The position numbers and the translations under genes are program-made. The notes under the pieces were generated by a model that made no database searches, had not been told where the DNA came from, and saw only the letters and a list, made by a program, of their open reading frames with translations. From positions 682,001-746,000 of the forward strand of contig NZ_CP025013.1 in NCBI RefSeq assembly GCF_002953715.1: DNA of 64,000 bases, in the 5' to 3' direction. Source of the stretch: Rhizobium leguminosarum. GTDB lineage: Bacteria; Pseudomonadota; Alphaproteobacteria; Rhizobiales; Rhizobiaceae. Positions 16,672 through 25,282 of the stretch are shown piece after piece. Numbering within the stretch: the first letter of the stretch is position 1; every line of letters begins with the position of its first letter.

Positions 16672-16685
16672 ATAAGGAAACCCAT

Positions 16686-16952
16686 ATGTCTAAGTCAAGC
16701 GGTTCCTATTCAACCAGCGACCTCTCCCGTAAGTCTGGCGACATCATCGCCGAGGCCCTGCGCCATCCAGTGACCATCACCCAGCGGAATAAACCCCGTC
16801 TGGTCATCCTCAATATCGAAGACTACCAGCGGCTGATGAAGCAGTCGGACCGGCGCGCCGTCGGGACCATCGAAACGATGCCCGATGAACTGTTTGCCGA
16901 GTTCGAAAACGCCGTCGAGGCCTACGCCGGCGAGGACGAGGCAGGCCACTGA
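16686..16952 (+). CDS. Phd/YefM-family antitoxin
   Basis: An 88-residue prevent-host-death antitoxin. The N-terminal DNA-binding fold is clear (STSDLSRKSGDIIAEALRHP, then VTITQRNKPRLVILNIEDYQ). It is followed by an acidic C-terminal tail (ELFAEFENAVEAYAGEDEA) that would wrap the toxin. A perfect palindrome lies just upstream for autoregulation. Its stop overlaps the start of the next gene by one base, so the two are translationally coupled. AAGGAAA precedes the ATG. Confidence 0.85.
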   Translation: MSKSSGSYSTSDLSRKSGDIIAEALRHPVTITQRNKPRLVILNIEDYQRLMKQSDRRAVGTIETMPDELFAEFENAVEAYAGEDEAGH

Positions 16953-17365
16953 TGAACTACGAGCTGATCCAGACCGCAAGCGTCATACGCTATCCCTATC
17001 TATGGGCGAGAGAGGCTGGGCGTGGAGAGACGGAAGGACGCAAGGAGCGGCCGGTGGCCGTCGGCATGAGAATGCCGCGGCCGGACGGGGATCTGGTTCT
17101 CTTCTTTCCCATCACCACCAAGCAGCCGGAGGCGTCGCGGTTTGCTGAGGAAGTGCCGGCCATCGAAAAGCGCCGCGCCGGCCTCGATGCCGATCGCAGG
17201 CTTTGGATTATCTTCGATGAGTTCAATACCGACATCGTCGGAAATTCATTCTATCTTGAGCCTGAGCCGCCAACCGGCCGCCTCAGCAAAGCCTTCTTCC
17301 TGCCGCTGCTGCGCGAATTCATCCGTCGCCGCAAGTCGGCCGCGGAGGTCAGCCGATTCCGCTGA
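16952..17365 (+). CDS. Probable PemK/MazF-like toxin
   Basis: A 137-residue partner of the Phd-type antitoxin, coupled to it by a one-base overlap (TGATG). The order RPVAVGMRMPRPDGDLVLFF, PITTK, then RLWIIFDEFNTDIVG resembles the SH3-like barrel of PemK/MazF/Kid ribonucleases, where an arginine and a Thr/Ser after the PI strand are catalytic. The match is to the fold pattern rather than to a specific family I can name. By position it should be the toxin. It converges on the phnA-like gene 20 bases away with no terminator between. Confidence 0.65.
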   Translation: MNYELIQTASVIRYPYLWAREAGRGETEGRKERPVAVGMRMPRPDGDLVLFFPITTKQPEASRFAEEVPAIEKRRAGLDADRRLWIIFDEFNTDIVGNSFYLEPEPPTGRLSKAFFLPLLREFIRRRKSAAEVSRFR

Positions 17366-17385
17366 GCAGGCCCTGAGAACTCGAA

Positions 17386-17691
17386 TTAGCGTTTGCGCAC
17401 GAACTCGGTGCGTAGAACGAGGCCCTTGATTCCATCATGGCGGCAATCGATCTCCTCGGGATTATCAGTGAGGCGGATCGACCTAATGACGGTGCCCTGT
17501 TTCAGCGTCTGGCCGGCTCCCTTGACCTTCAAATCCTTGATGACGGTGACCGAGTCACCATCGGCAAGAACATTGCCGCTTGCGTCTCGAACGACCGCCT
17601 CACCGCCACTGGCGGATGCTGCCATCTCCGAAGCCGGACGCCATTCGCCAGTCACTTCGTCATAGATGTATTCGTCATTTTCAGCGGCCAT
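17386..17691 (-). CDS. PhnA/YjdM-like protein lacking the zinc ribbon
   Basis: A 101-residue protein whose C-terminal 65 residues match the PhnA (YjdM) beta-barrel domain closely (VRDASGNVLADGDSVTVIKD, then LKVKGAGQTLKQGTVIRSIR). PhnA proteins of about 110 residues normally start with a four-cysteine zinc ribbon. Here that part is replaced by NDEYIYDEVTGEWRPASEM and has no cysteine. The name alkylphosphonate utilisation is historical and no phosphonate genes are nearby. The start at 17691 has only a weak ribosome site. Confidence 0.75.
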   Translation of the reverse strand: MAAENDEYIYDEVTGEWRPASEMAASASGGEAVVRDASGNVLADGDSVTVIKDLKVKGAGQTLKQGTVIRSIRLTDNPEEIDCRHDGIKGLVLRTEFVRKR

Positions 17692-17810
17692 GCTCGTCTC
17701 GGTTCCTCAGAAGTCCTTGGCGCCTTCCGTGCGGGAGCGGCGTACAAAGGCGCTTATCGCAGACGTCCGCCCAACGCAACTCGGGCGGCGCTGCTGAACG
17801 TGTGAGCTCG

Positions 17811-19724
17811 TCAAGTCCGCACGAAGCGATTGGCCTTTGCTTGCGCATCCATCTCCTTCCGCCGGAAATAGATCGCCCGGCCGCAACGGATCGGGCTATG
17901 GCCCTGGACGATGATGATCTGTTCGTCCTTGCGCATCGACTGGGTGATCTCGTGCGGCATGATCAGCGGCCGGCGCTGAAAATTGACGCTCTCGGATTTG
18001 CGCGTGCCGCCGCCTTTCGTGTCCCAGCCGATGTTGCGCGAACGCCCCTGTACTTCAACCGTCATTTCCCCGCATTGGGAAGAAACATTGCGCGCCGTAT
18101 CGAGCGCCTTGATTGCGGCGTAGGAGGCGAAAGCGCAGCCATCGATCCATGACGTCGCGCCATCCTTGCCGAAGTGCCGCTCCAGCTGCCCGACCGATTG
18201 ATAGAGCAGCATCATGCTGATGCCGTACTTGCGACCGCGATCGCGCGCCTCTTCCAGCACCCGCATATAGCCGAGCAGGTCGACCTCATCGAGCATGAAG
18301 AGCGCTCGGCGGCTGAAGCCGCCATCGGCCTGGACCATGGCGTTGATCAGAGAGCCGATGATCACGCGCCCGATGCCGGGATAGGAGCGCAGGATCGACG
18401 CCGGGATATTGAGGAATACGTCCGTCTTGGCCGTCACGATATCGCTCGACCTGAAGGCGTTGCCGCAGACGAGCGCGGCGTAACTATCCAATGAGAGCCA
18501 TTGCGTATCCTTCGACGCCGTCGAATAGACACCCGAAAAGGTTTGCTCGGTCATGTTGGTGAAGACACCGAGCGTTTCGCGAATAAAGACAGTTTCCGAG
18601 TGTTCCTGAATGTCGCGCAGCATGGCGAGCACGGAGGGTTCCGGCTCGGAAACGATCTGGCGCAGGCTGCGCAGGTTCCGCCGGCCGGCATATTCCGGCG
18701 ACAACATGACATGAGCGAGCAGTCCTGTCAGGAGATTGTGCGCCTGGTTCTGGAAGTATGAGCCTGTCGAGGATTCAAAACGCAGGCTTTCGGACAGAAG
18801 CATGTGGGCGATGCCGACGATATCCTCCTCTTTCCGCTTCGAGTGCTCGATGCCGTCGAGGACATTGAAGCCCATGATGGGGTTGGTCGGATCGAGCACC
18901 ATGACCTCACGCCCGAGAATGCGGGTGCGATGCTCGACCACCATCGGCGCGACCTCGGTGGAAGGATCGAGGCAGATCAAAGGGCCGGTATAACGCAGTG
19001 CGGTCGGCAGGACGTTGCTGGTCGTCTTGTATCCACCCGATCCGGCAAAGAAGAGCATATGGGTGGAATCGAAATCTTGGCTGTAGGTGAGCAGTGGCGC
19101 CTGGCCGCCCTGTCCCCACGTGCTGCGATCCTTCGGATCGAAGGGCAACTGATGGACGGTTTCCTTGTCGACGCGGTAACGCTCGCCGACGACGATCTCA
19201 CCGTCGGGTGGGAAGAGCTTTGCCGCCGCCGCCATTGAGAGCCAATCTGCATCGCCAAAGGTTCCGCCCCTTGCCCGTTTGACTGCCTCGGGCACGACGA
19301 CGGAGATCCGGGCAGCGACTGCCACGCCCATAAAACCCGCCAGGGCGCCGATGACAGCAATGAGATCCAGATAGGAAAGCGCCTGGTTCCATGTGACGAC
19401 ACCGCGCTCCACCGATGGGACGAGGCGGCCATATTCGCGCAACGCATAAAATCCGGCGACGACGAGAAAGCACAAGAGGCTGGCGATGGCGATCGGCCGC
19501 CGGCGATGCAGCGGCAACGCCCAGACGGTCAGAAGTCCTGCAAGTGGCCCGAACAGGAGCGCCGGCACGGGTGCCGCTCGCAGGAACCAATATTCGGTCT
19601 TGCCGGATAGGCCGTGGGCCAGTGCCGTCCATCGCCATCCGGTGATGTAGACGGTGATCGCTGTCACGGTGATCGGTACGAAGACCAGCAGTAGGCTCGG
19701 ATGCGATCGACTCTTCAGCGCCAT
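17811..19724 (-). CDS. traG: Type IV coupling protein TraG (VirD4 family)
   Basis: A 637-residue inner-membrane ATPase that recruits the relaxase-DNA complex to the transfer channel. Transmembrane helices occupy the first ~160 residues. The Walker A is GSGGYKTTS and the Walker B is ALFMLDEVDLLG, followed by the DRGRKYGISMMLLYQS motif typical of VirD4/TraG. The start at 19724 has GAGGAG 8 bases upstream; the open frame 14 codons further up lacks one. Its start overlaps the end of traD by 10 bases, giving the order traC-traD-traG on the minus strand as in Ti and rhizobial plasmids. No channel genes follow in the window. Confidence 0.93.
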   Translation of the reverse strand: MALKSRSHPSLLLVFVPITVTAITVYITGWRWTALAHGLSGKTEYWFLRAAPVPALLFGPLAGLLTVWALPLHRRRPIAIASLLCFLVVAGFYALREYGRLVPSVERGVVTWNQALSYLDLIAVIGALAGFMGVAVAARISVVVPEAVKRARGGTFGDADWLSMAAAAKLFPPDGEIVVGERYRVDKETVHQLPFDPKDRSTWGQGGQAPLLTYSQDFDSTHMLFFAGSGGYKTTSNVLPTALRYTGPLICLDPSTEVAPMVVEHRTRILGREVMVLDPTNPIMGFNVLDGIEHSKRKEEDIVGIAHMLLSESLRFESSTGSYFQNQAHNLLTGLLAHVMLSPEYAGRRNLRSLRQIVSEPEPSVLAMLRDIQEHSETVFIRETLGVFTNMTEQTFSGVYSTASKDTQWLSLDSYAALVCGNAFRSSDIVTAKTDVFLNIPASILRSYPGIGRVIIGSLINAMVQADGGFSRRALFMLDEVDLLGYMRVLEEARDRGRKYGISMMLLYQSVGQLERHFGKDGATSWIDGCAFASYAAIKALDTARNVSSQCGEMTVEVQGRSRNIGWDTKGGGTRKSESVNFQRRPLIMPHEITQSMRKDEQIIIVQGHSPIRCGRAIYFRRKEMDAQAKANRFVRT

Positions 19725-19954
19725 GCGGCGGGCTCCTCGACGCGCGGCGAAGAAGGATCGAGCCAAGGGGCCCTGAACGCCTCTCTGCCGATATAGCGCA
19801 ACCGCCTATGTTCGGCCGATCCCGCTATCACCCTCGCCAATTCGATGAGGCCACCGAGCAGAAACGCCCGGTCGGCCTTTGATAGGCCAGCCTTCACGAC
19901 GATGCCGCCGAGCAGGAATTTCTCGCGTGCTTCTTTCTTGCGGTCAGCCGTCAT
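19715..19954 (-). CDS. traD: Conjugal transfer protein TraD
   Basis: A 79-residue protein between traC and traG. The core EAREKFLLGGIVVKAGLSKA, then DRAFLLGGLIELARV is the TraD signature of Ti-type DNA-processing operons. GGAGG lies 6 bases before the start at 19954. It overlaps traC by 11 bases and traG by 10, so the three are translated in a coupled way. TraD is an accessory of relaxosome function with poorly defined activity; it is unrelated to F-plasmid TraD. Confidence 0.85.
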   Translation of the reverse strand: MTADRKKEAREKFLLGGIVVKAGLSKADRAFLLGGLIELARVIAGSAEHRRLRYIGREAFRAPWLDPSSPRVEEPAAWR

Positions 19955-20231
19955 GTGAAACCTCCGACGTCGATCCAACACCACCAACTGCTGGTCGACG
20001 CATTTGAGGAGATGGGCCACTAGCCCCTTTCTTTTCCTCTTTGCGAAATCGAGCGGCGATCTCTTCGAAGATCCGCTCGACTTCCTCATCAGCGATCTCC
20101 ATTTCCGCCAGCCCTGACTTTGTGGCTGCGCGGGCAAACCGCTCGGCCGATTTAACTATCAGGTTTCGTCGACGTTCTCGCAGCTTCTCCATCTGTGCAT
20201 CGAGATCAGAAATCGATGATTTTACGGCCAT
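19944..20231 (-). CDS. traC: Conjugal transfer relaxosome protein TraC
   Basis: A 95-residue basic/acidic helical protein matching TraC of Ti-type plasmids (SISDLDAQMEKLRERRRNLI, then VKSAERFARAATKSGLAEME). It is thought to bind oriT DNA and assist TraA. It is the first gene of the leftward traCDG operon and diverges from traA across oriT. GGAAGGA precedes the start, and a good promoter (-35 TTTACT, -10 TATAAT) overlaps a palindrome at 20278-20312. Confidence 0.88.
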   Translation of the reverse strand: MAVKSSISDLDAQMEKLRERRRNLIVKSAERFARAATKSGLAEMEIADEEVERIFEEIAARFRKEEKKGASGPSPQMRRPAVGGVGSTSEVSHDG

Positions 20232-20277
20232 TCCTATTTCCTTCCCTATTTGGCGCGGTCATTACGACGATGATTAT

Positions 20278-20312
20278 ACTATCTAGAAAACGATAGTAAA
20301 ATAGACTATTTT
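20278..20312 (-). promoter_or_regulatory. traC promoter within inverted repeats
   Basis: On the minus strand TTTACT and TATAAT are 16 bases apart. They overlap ACTATC/GATAGT arms (20278-20283, 20292-20297) and a perfect 15-base palindrome AAAATAG-A-CTATTTT (20298-20312). This suggests repression by a dimeric regulator. A similar element precedes the DUF1173 gene. Confidence 0.55.
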
Positions 20313-20344
20313 GCAAAAACCCAAAACGTCGCAGACGGAACTTC

Positions 20345-20435
20345 GGCCGATGGCCGCCTTCCAGAAAAGCGGCATCGGCCCTTCGGTCCGATCGGTTTGA
20401 GGGCGCAATATACGTCGCTGTCGCGACGTGCTCGG
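20345..20435 (+). other. oriT: oriT (origin of conjugal transfer, Ti/RSF1010-type nick region)
   Basis: It lies between the divergent traC and traA genes, as in Ti plasmids. GGGCGCAATATACGTCGC (from 20401) matches the conserved nic region of the rhizobial/agrobacterial Q-type oriT as I know it. It is followed by the stem ACGTCGC / GCGACGT (20412-20418, 20423-20429). An inverted repeat GGCCGATGGCCGC / GCGGCATCGGCC (20345-20357, 20369-20380) sits on the other side and is a likely relaxase or TraC binding site. The nick is expected within or next to GGGCGCA. Confidence 0.8.
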
Positions 20436-20452
20436 ATGATCAGGAGACGGCA

Positions 20453-23400
20453 GTGGCGATCATGTTCGTCAGAGCGCAGGTGATCAGCAGGGGAGCAGGA
20501 CGCAGCATCGTCTCGGCCGCCGCCTATCGTCATCGCACCCGGATGATGGACGAACAGGCCGGTACGTCCTTCAGCTACAGGGGCGGGGCCTCCGAACTCG
20601 TTCATGAGGAACTGGCCCTGCCGGACCAGATGCCGACCTGGCTGCGGACGGCGATCGACGGCCGTTCCGTTGCCGGCGCCAGCGAGGCGCTCTGGAATGC
20701 GGTCGACGCCTTTGAGAAACGGGCAGACGCGCAGCTGGCGCGTGAGCTTATCATCGCGCTGCCGGAGGAACTGACGCGGGCCGAGAACATCGCGCTGGTG
20801 CGCGAATTCGTGCGAGACAATCTCACGTCGAATGGAATGGTCGCGGATTGGGTTTATCACGACAGGGACGGCAACCCGCATATCCATCTGATGACCACGC
20901 TGAGACCGCTGACGGAGGAGGGGTTCGGGCAGAAGAAGGTAGCGGTGACCGGCGACGATGGCGCTCCGTTGCGGGTCGTTACGCCGGACCGCCCAAAGGG
21001 CAGGATCGTCTACAGGCTCTGGGCCGGCGATAAGGAAACCATGAAAGCGTGGAAGATCGCCTGGGCGGAGACGGCCAACCGACATCTGGCGCTTGCCGGC
21101 CACGAGATCCGGCTCGACGGTCGCTCCTATGCCGAACAGGGCCTTGATGGCATCGCGCAAACACATCTCGGTCCCGAGAAGGCGGCGTTGGTCCGTAAGG
21201 GCAGGGAGCTTCATTTTGCGCCGGCCGATCTTGCCCGGCGCCAGCATATGGCCGACCTACTGCTTGCCGATCCTGCGCTCCTGCTGAAGCAGTTGAGCAA
21301 TGAACGTTCGACCTTCGATGAGCGCGATATCGCCAAGGCGCTGCATCGGTACGTCGACGATCCCGCCGTCTTCGCCAATATCCGCGCGCGGCTGATGGCG
21401 TCGGACGAGCTGGTCATGCTGAAGCCGCAGCAGATCGATGCCGAAACGGGCAAAGCGAGCGAACCCGCTGTCTTCACCACGCGCGCGATCCTTCGCATCG
21501 AATATGATATGGCGCATTCGGCGCAGCTTTTGGCGGAGCGCCGCGGATTTGCGGTTTCCGATCGGGTGGTGGCGGCCGCGATCAGAAACGTCGAGGCCCG
21601 GGATCCGGAAAAACCCTTCAAGCTAGATCCGGAGCAGGTGGACGCCGTCCGTCATGTCACCGGCGACAATGGCATTGCCGCCGTGGTCGGTCTTGCCGGC
21701 GCCGGCAAGTCGACCCTGCTTGCCGCCGCACGCGTAGCGTGGGAAAGCGATGGCCGCCGGGTGATCGGTGCTGCCCTTGCCGGCAAAGCCGCCGAAGGGC
21801 TGGAAGACAGTTCTGGCATCAGGTCGCGAACACTCGCCTCCTGGGAACTCGCCTGGGCCAATGGACGCGAGTTGCTCGAACGAGGCAATGTGCTTGTCAT
21901 CGACGAGGCTGGCATGGTGTCGTCGCAGCAGTTGGCCCGCGTCCTGAAAATTGCCGAGCAAGCGCAGGCGAAGGTCGTGCTGGTTGGCGATGCGATGCAG
22001 CTGCAGCCGATCCAGGCGGGTGCGGCGTTCCGGGCGATCACCGAGCGGATCGGTTTTGCCGAACTTGCAGGTGTGCGCCGCCAGCACCAGCAATGGGCGC
22101 GCGAGGCGTCACGGCTTTTTGCGCGTGGAGAGGTGGAACAAGGCCTCGATGTCTATGCCCGACATGGCCACCTGGTCGAGGCAGGGACACGAGCGGAAAC
22201 GATCGATCGGATCGTCGCCGATTGGAGCCAAGCGCGCAAACTGGCAATCGAAACGTCTGTCCGCGAAGGCAATGACGGTCGTCTCCGCGGTGATGAGCTT
22301 CTCGTACTCGCCCACACCAATCAGGACGTGAAGCGTCTGAACGAGGCGCTGCGATCGGTGATGACGGGCGAGGGCGCGCTCAGTGAGACCCGCGCCTTCC
22401 AGACCGAACGCGGCGCGCGGGAATTTGCCGTCGGTGACCGCATCATCTTCCTGGAGAATGCCCGCTTCCTCGAGCCCCGTGCTCCCCGTCTCGGTCCGCA
22501 ACATGTGAAGAACGGCATGCTCGGCACGGTCGTTTCCACCGGCGACAAACGTGGCGACACACTGCTGTCGGTCCGTCTCGACAATGGCCGTGATGTCGTC
22601 ATCAGCGAGGACAGCTATCGCAATGTCGATCACGGCTATGCCGCGACCATCCACAAGTCTCAAGGGGCGACCGTCGAGCGAACCTTTGTGCTCGCCACCG
22701 GCATGATGGACCAGCACCTGACCTATGTGTCGATGACCCGGCATCGCGACCGCGCCGATCTCTATGCGGCAAAGGAAGACTTTGAGGCGAAGCCGGAATG
22801 GGGACGAAAGCCGCATGTCGATCATGCTGCCGGCGTCACCGGCGCGCTCGTGGAAACCGGAGAAGCCAAGTTCCGGCCGAATGACGAGGATGCGGACGAC
22901 AGCCCCTATGCCGACGTCGGAACGGATGACGGAACTATCCATCGACTTTGGGGCGTCAGCTTGCCGAAGGCGTTGGAGGATGCCGGTGTCTCCGAGGGCG
23001 ACACGGTGACCTTGCGCAAGGACGGAGTGGAGCGGGTGACGATCAAGGTTGCGACCGTCGACGAACAAACCGGCCAGAAGCGGTTCGAGGAAAGAGACGT
23101 CGAGCGCAACGTCTGGACCGCCAAGCAGATCGAAACCGCCGAAGAACGCCAGGAGCGTATCGAGCAGGAAAGCCATCGGCCTGACCTGTTCAGGCAGTTG
23201 GTGGAGCGCCTGTCGCGCTCCGGCGCCAAGACGACGACACTCGATTTTGAAAGCGAGGCGGGTTATCGCGCCCATGCCGACGACTTCGCGCGGCGCCGTG
23301 GTCTCGATCATCTCTCTCTTGCCACGGCCGGGGTGGAAGGAAGCCTTTCCCGGCGGTGGGCCGGGATTGCCGAGAGGCGCGAGCAACTGGCGAAGCTTTG

Positions 23401-25084
23401 GGAGCGGGCGGGCGTTGCGTTCGGCTTCACGATCGAGCGGGAACGGCAGGTCGCCTATAGCGAGGAACGGGCCGAAACGCAAACCGTCTTGGACGCAGAC
23501 GTTGTTCGTGGACGATATCTGATCCCGCCCGTCACAGTCTTCGCCAGGAGCGTGGAGGAAGACGCGCGACTGGCTCAGCTTGCGTCGCCGGCCTGGAAGG
23601 AACGGGAGGCGATCCTGCGGCCGCTGTTGGAGACGATCTATCGTGACCCGGATGCAGCACTTGTCGCCCTGAACGCGCTTTCATCGGATACAAGCATCGA
23701 ACCGCGCAGGCTTGCCGACGATCTTGCCAAAGCACCGGAGCGGCTCGGCCGCCTGCGCGGTTCCGATCTCATCGTCGACGGCCGTGCGGCACGCGACGAA
23801 CGAAATGCCGCGATCACCGCCTTGACGGACCTACTGCCGCTCGCCCGCGCCCATGCCACCGAGTTCCGCCGGAATAGCGAACGCTTCGATCTCGGTGAGC
23901 AACAGCGCCGCACTCATATGTCATTGCCAATCCCAGCGCTCTCCGAAAAGGCGATTGCACGTCTTACGGAGATCGAGGCGGTGCGCAGGCAAGGAGGGGA
24001 CGACGCCTACAAGACCGCCTTTGCAATTGCCACCGAAGATCGCTCGCTCGTCCAGGAGGTCAAGGCGGTCAGCGAGGCGCTCACCGCCCGCTTCGGCTGG
24101 AGCGCTTTTACCTCGAAGGCCGATGCGGTTGCCGAGCGCAACATGATCGAGCGTATGCCGGAAGACCTCGCGAGCATCAGAGGCGAGAAGTTGACCCGGC
24201 TGTTCGAGGCGGTGAAGCGCTTTGCCGACGAGCAGCATCTTGTCGAGCGGCGGGATCGTTCGAAGATCGTCGCGGCGGCGAGTGCCGATCAGGGGATGGA
24301 GGCAGACAAGGAGAGTGCCGCCGTGCTGCCCATGCTTGCCGCCGTCACCGAGTTCAAGACCCCTGTCGACGAGGAGGCGCGATCACGTGTGCTCTCAGAT
24401 CCTCTTTATCGCCAGCAGCGCGCCGCGCTGGCGACGGTGGCAAGCACGATCTGGCGCGATCCAGCCGGCGCCGTCGGCAAGATCGAAAAACTGCTTCAAA
24501 AGAGTTTTGCTGGCGAGCGCATCGCGACCGCGGTGACCAACGATCCGGCCGCCTACGGCGCATTGCGCGGTTCCGATCGCCTGATGGACCGGCTGCTGGC
24601 TTCCGGCCGGGAACGGAGGGGGGCGGTGCAGGCCGTGCCTGAAGCCGGGGCTCGCCTGCGCGCGCTCGGTTCGGCCTATGTCAATGTGCTCGCTGCCGAA
24701 CGCCAGGCTGTTGTCGAGGAGCGGCGGCGCATGGCAGTCGCCATTCCCGGCCTGTCGAAGGCTGCGGAAGACGTGCTCATCCGCTTGACCGTTGAGGTGA
24801 AGAACAACGGCCGTAAGCTGAGCGCATCTGCCGCTTCTCTTGATCACAGCATTCGCCGGGAGTTCGCCGCAGTCAGCACCGCGCTCGATGAGCGCTTCGG
24901 CCGCAATGCCGTCATCCGAGGAGAGAAGGATCTCATCAACCGCATTCCGCCAGCGCAGCGCCGCGCCTTCGAGGCGATGCAGGAGAGGCTGAAAGTTCTG
25001 CAGCAGACCGTCCGCATGGAGAGCAGCGAGAAGATCATTTCGGAACGACGCCAACGCACCACCAACCGCAGCATTGATCTCTGA
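20453..25084 (+). CDS. traA: Ti-type conjugative relaxase/helicase TraA
   Basis: A 1543-residue relaxase that nicks oriT, stays bound to the strand and unwinds DNA. The MobA/MobL domain is at residues 1-230: the N-terminus AIMFVRAQVISRGAGRSIVS and the metal-binding HDRDGNPHIH at 136-145. A RecD/TrwC-like helicase follows, with Walker A VVGLAGAGKST near 415 and NVLVIDEAGMVSS as motif II. The GTG start at 20453 has AGGAG 6 bases upstream and gives the classic family N-terminus. Ti TraA is about 1100 residues. The extra ~440 C-terminal residues contain repeated helical units (pairs such as ALNALSSDTSIEPRRLADDL and AYGALRGSDRLMDRLLASG), a form known from some rhizobial plasmids. Confidence 0.95.
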   Translation: MAIMFVRAQVISRGAGRSIVSAAAYRHRTRMMDEQAGTSFSYRGGASELVHEELALPDQMPTWLRTAIDGRSVAGASEALWNAVDAFEKRADAQLARELIIALPEELTRAENIALVREFVRDNLTSNGMVADWVYHDRDGNPHIHLMTTLRPLTEEGFGQKKVAVTGDDGAPLRVVTPDRPKGRIVYRLWAGDKETMKAWKIAWAETANRHLALAGHEIRLDGRSYAEQGLDGIAQTHLGPEKAALVRKGRELHFAPADLARRQHMADLLLADPALLLKQLSNERSTFDERDIAKALHRYVDDPAVFANIRARLMASDELVMLKPQQIDAETGKASEPAVFTTRAILRIEYDMAHSAQLLAERRGFAVSDRVVAAAIRNVEARDPEKPFKLDPEQVDAVRHVTGDNGIAAVVGLAGAGKSTLLAAARVAWESDGRRVIGAALAGKAAEGLEDSSGIRSRTLASWELAWANGRELLERGNVLVIDEAGMVSSQQLARVLKIAEQAQAKVVLVGDAMQLQPIQAGAAFRAITERIGFAELAGVRRQHQQWAREASRLFARGEVEQGLDVYARHGHLVEAGTRAETIDRIVADWSQARKLAIETSVREGNDGRLRGDELLVLAHTNQDVKRLNEALRSVMTGEGALSETRAFQTERGAREFAVGDRIIFLENARFLEPRAPRLGPQHVKNGMLGTVVSTGDKRGDTLLSVRLDNGRDVVISEDSYRNVDHGYAATIHKSQGATVERTFVLATGMMDQHLTYVSMTRHRDRADLYAAKEDFEAKPEWGRKPHVDHAAGVTGALVETGEAKFRPNDEDADDSPYADVGTDDGTIHRLWGVSLPKALEDAGVSEGDTVTLRKDGVERVTIKVATVDEQTGQKRFEERDVERNVWTAKQIETAEERQERIEQESHRPDLFRQLVERLSRSGAKTTTLDFESEAGYRAHADDFARRRGLDHLSLATAGVEGSLSRRWAGIAERREQLAKLWERAGVAFGFTIERERQVAYSEERAETQTVLDADVVRGRYLIPPVTVFARSVEEDARLAQLASPAWKEREAILRPLLETIYRDPDAALVALNALSSDTSIEPRRLADDLAKAPERLGRLRGSDLIVDGRAARDERNAAITALTDLLPLARAHATEFRRNSERFDLGEQQRRTHMSLPIPALSEKAIARLTEIEAVRRQGGDDAYKTAFAIATEDRSLVQEVKAVSEALTARFGWSAFTSKADAVAERNMIERMPEDLASIRGEKLTRLFEAVKRFADEQHLVERRDRSKIVAAASADQGMEADKESAAVLPMLAAVTEFKTPVDEEARSRVLSDPLYRQQRAALATVASTIWRDPAGAVGKIEKLLQKSFAGERIATAVTNDPAAYGALRGSDRLMDRLLASGRERRGAVQAVPEAGARLRALGSAYVNVLAAERQAVVEERRRMAVAIPGLSKAAEDVLIRLTVEVKNNGRKLSASAASLDHSIRREFAAVSTALDERFGRNAVIRGEKDLINRIPPAQRRAFEAMQERLKVLQQTVRMESSEKIISERRQRTTNRSIDL

Positions 25085-25106
25085 AGTCGATGAAGGAGAC
25101 AAAGGA

Positions 25107-25232
25107 GTGGTCATCGCTCAGCGGGAGACCTCTTGCGACGCTACGCGTCCTGTCCTCGATACGGCTTTCTATCGAGCGGCGTGCACGATCGATGCGCAAC
25201 CGGCTGACCTAAAAGGCCGGCCAGATTCATAG
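25107..25232 (+). CDS. Possible small ORF after traA
   Basis: A 41-codon frame (VVIAQRETSCDATRPVLDTA, then FYRAACTIDAQPADLKGRP) starts with GTG 22 bases after traA, with AGGAG upstream. A traF gene would be expected here in Ti plasmids, but this is not traF. It may be a tiny gene or a remnant; the composition is only moderately convincing. Confidence 0.3.
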   Translation: MVIAQRETSCDATRPVLDTAFYRAACTIDAQPADLKGRPDS

Positions 25233-25244
25233 GGGTCGGAATGC

Positions 25245-25269
25245 TGTCGGACCGAAAATGCGTCCGACA
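25245..25269. terminator. Hairpin between traA and the convergent small gene
   Basis: A perfect 8-base-pair stem (TGTCGGAC / GTCCGACA) with a 9-base loop between convergent genes. There is no T-tract, so efficiency is doubtful. Confidence 0.4.
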
Positions 25270-25282
25270 TAACGTTCATCGT

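Noticed and set aside
18174..19238. Several plus-strand ORFs across traG
   Set aside because: All are opposite-strand shadows of a clearly conserved traG.
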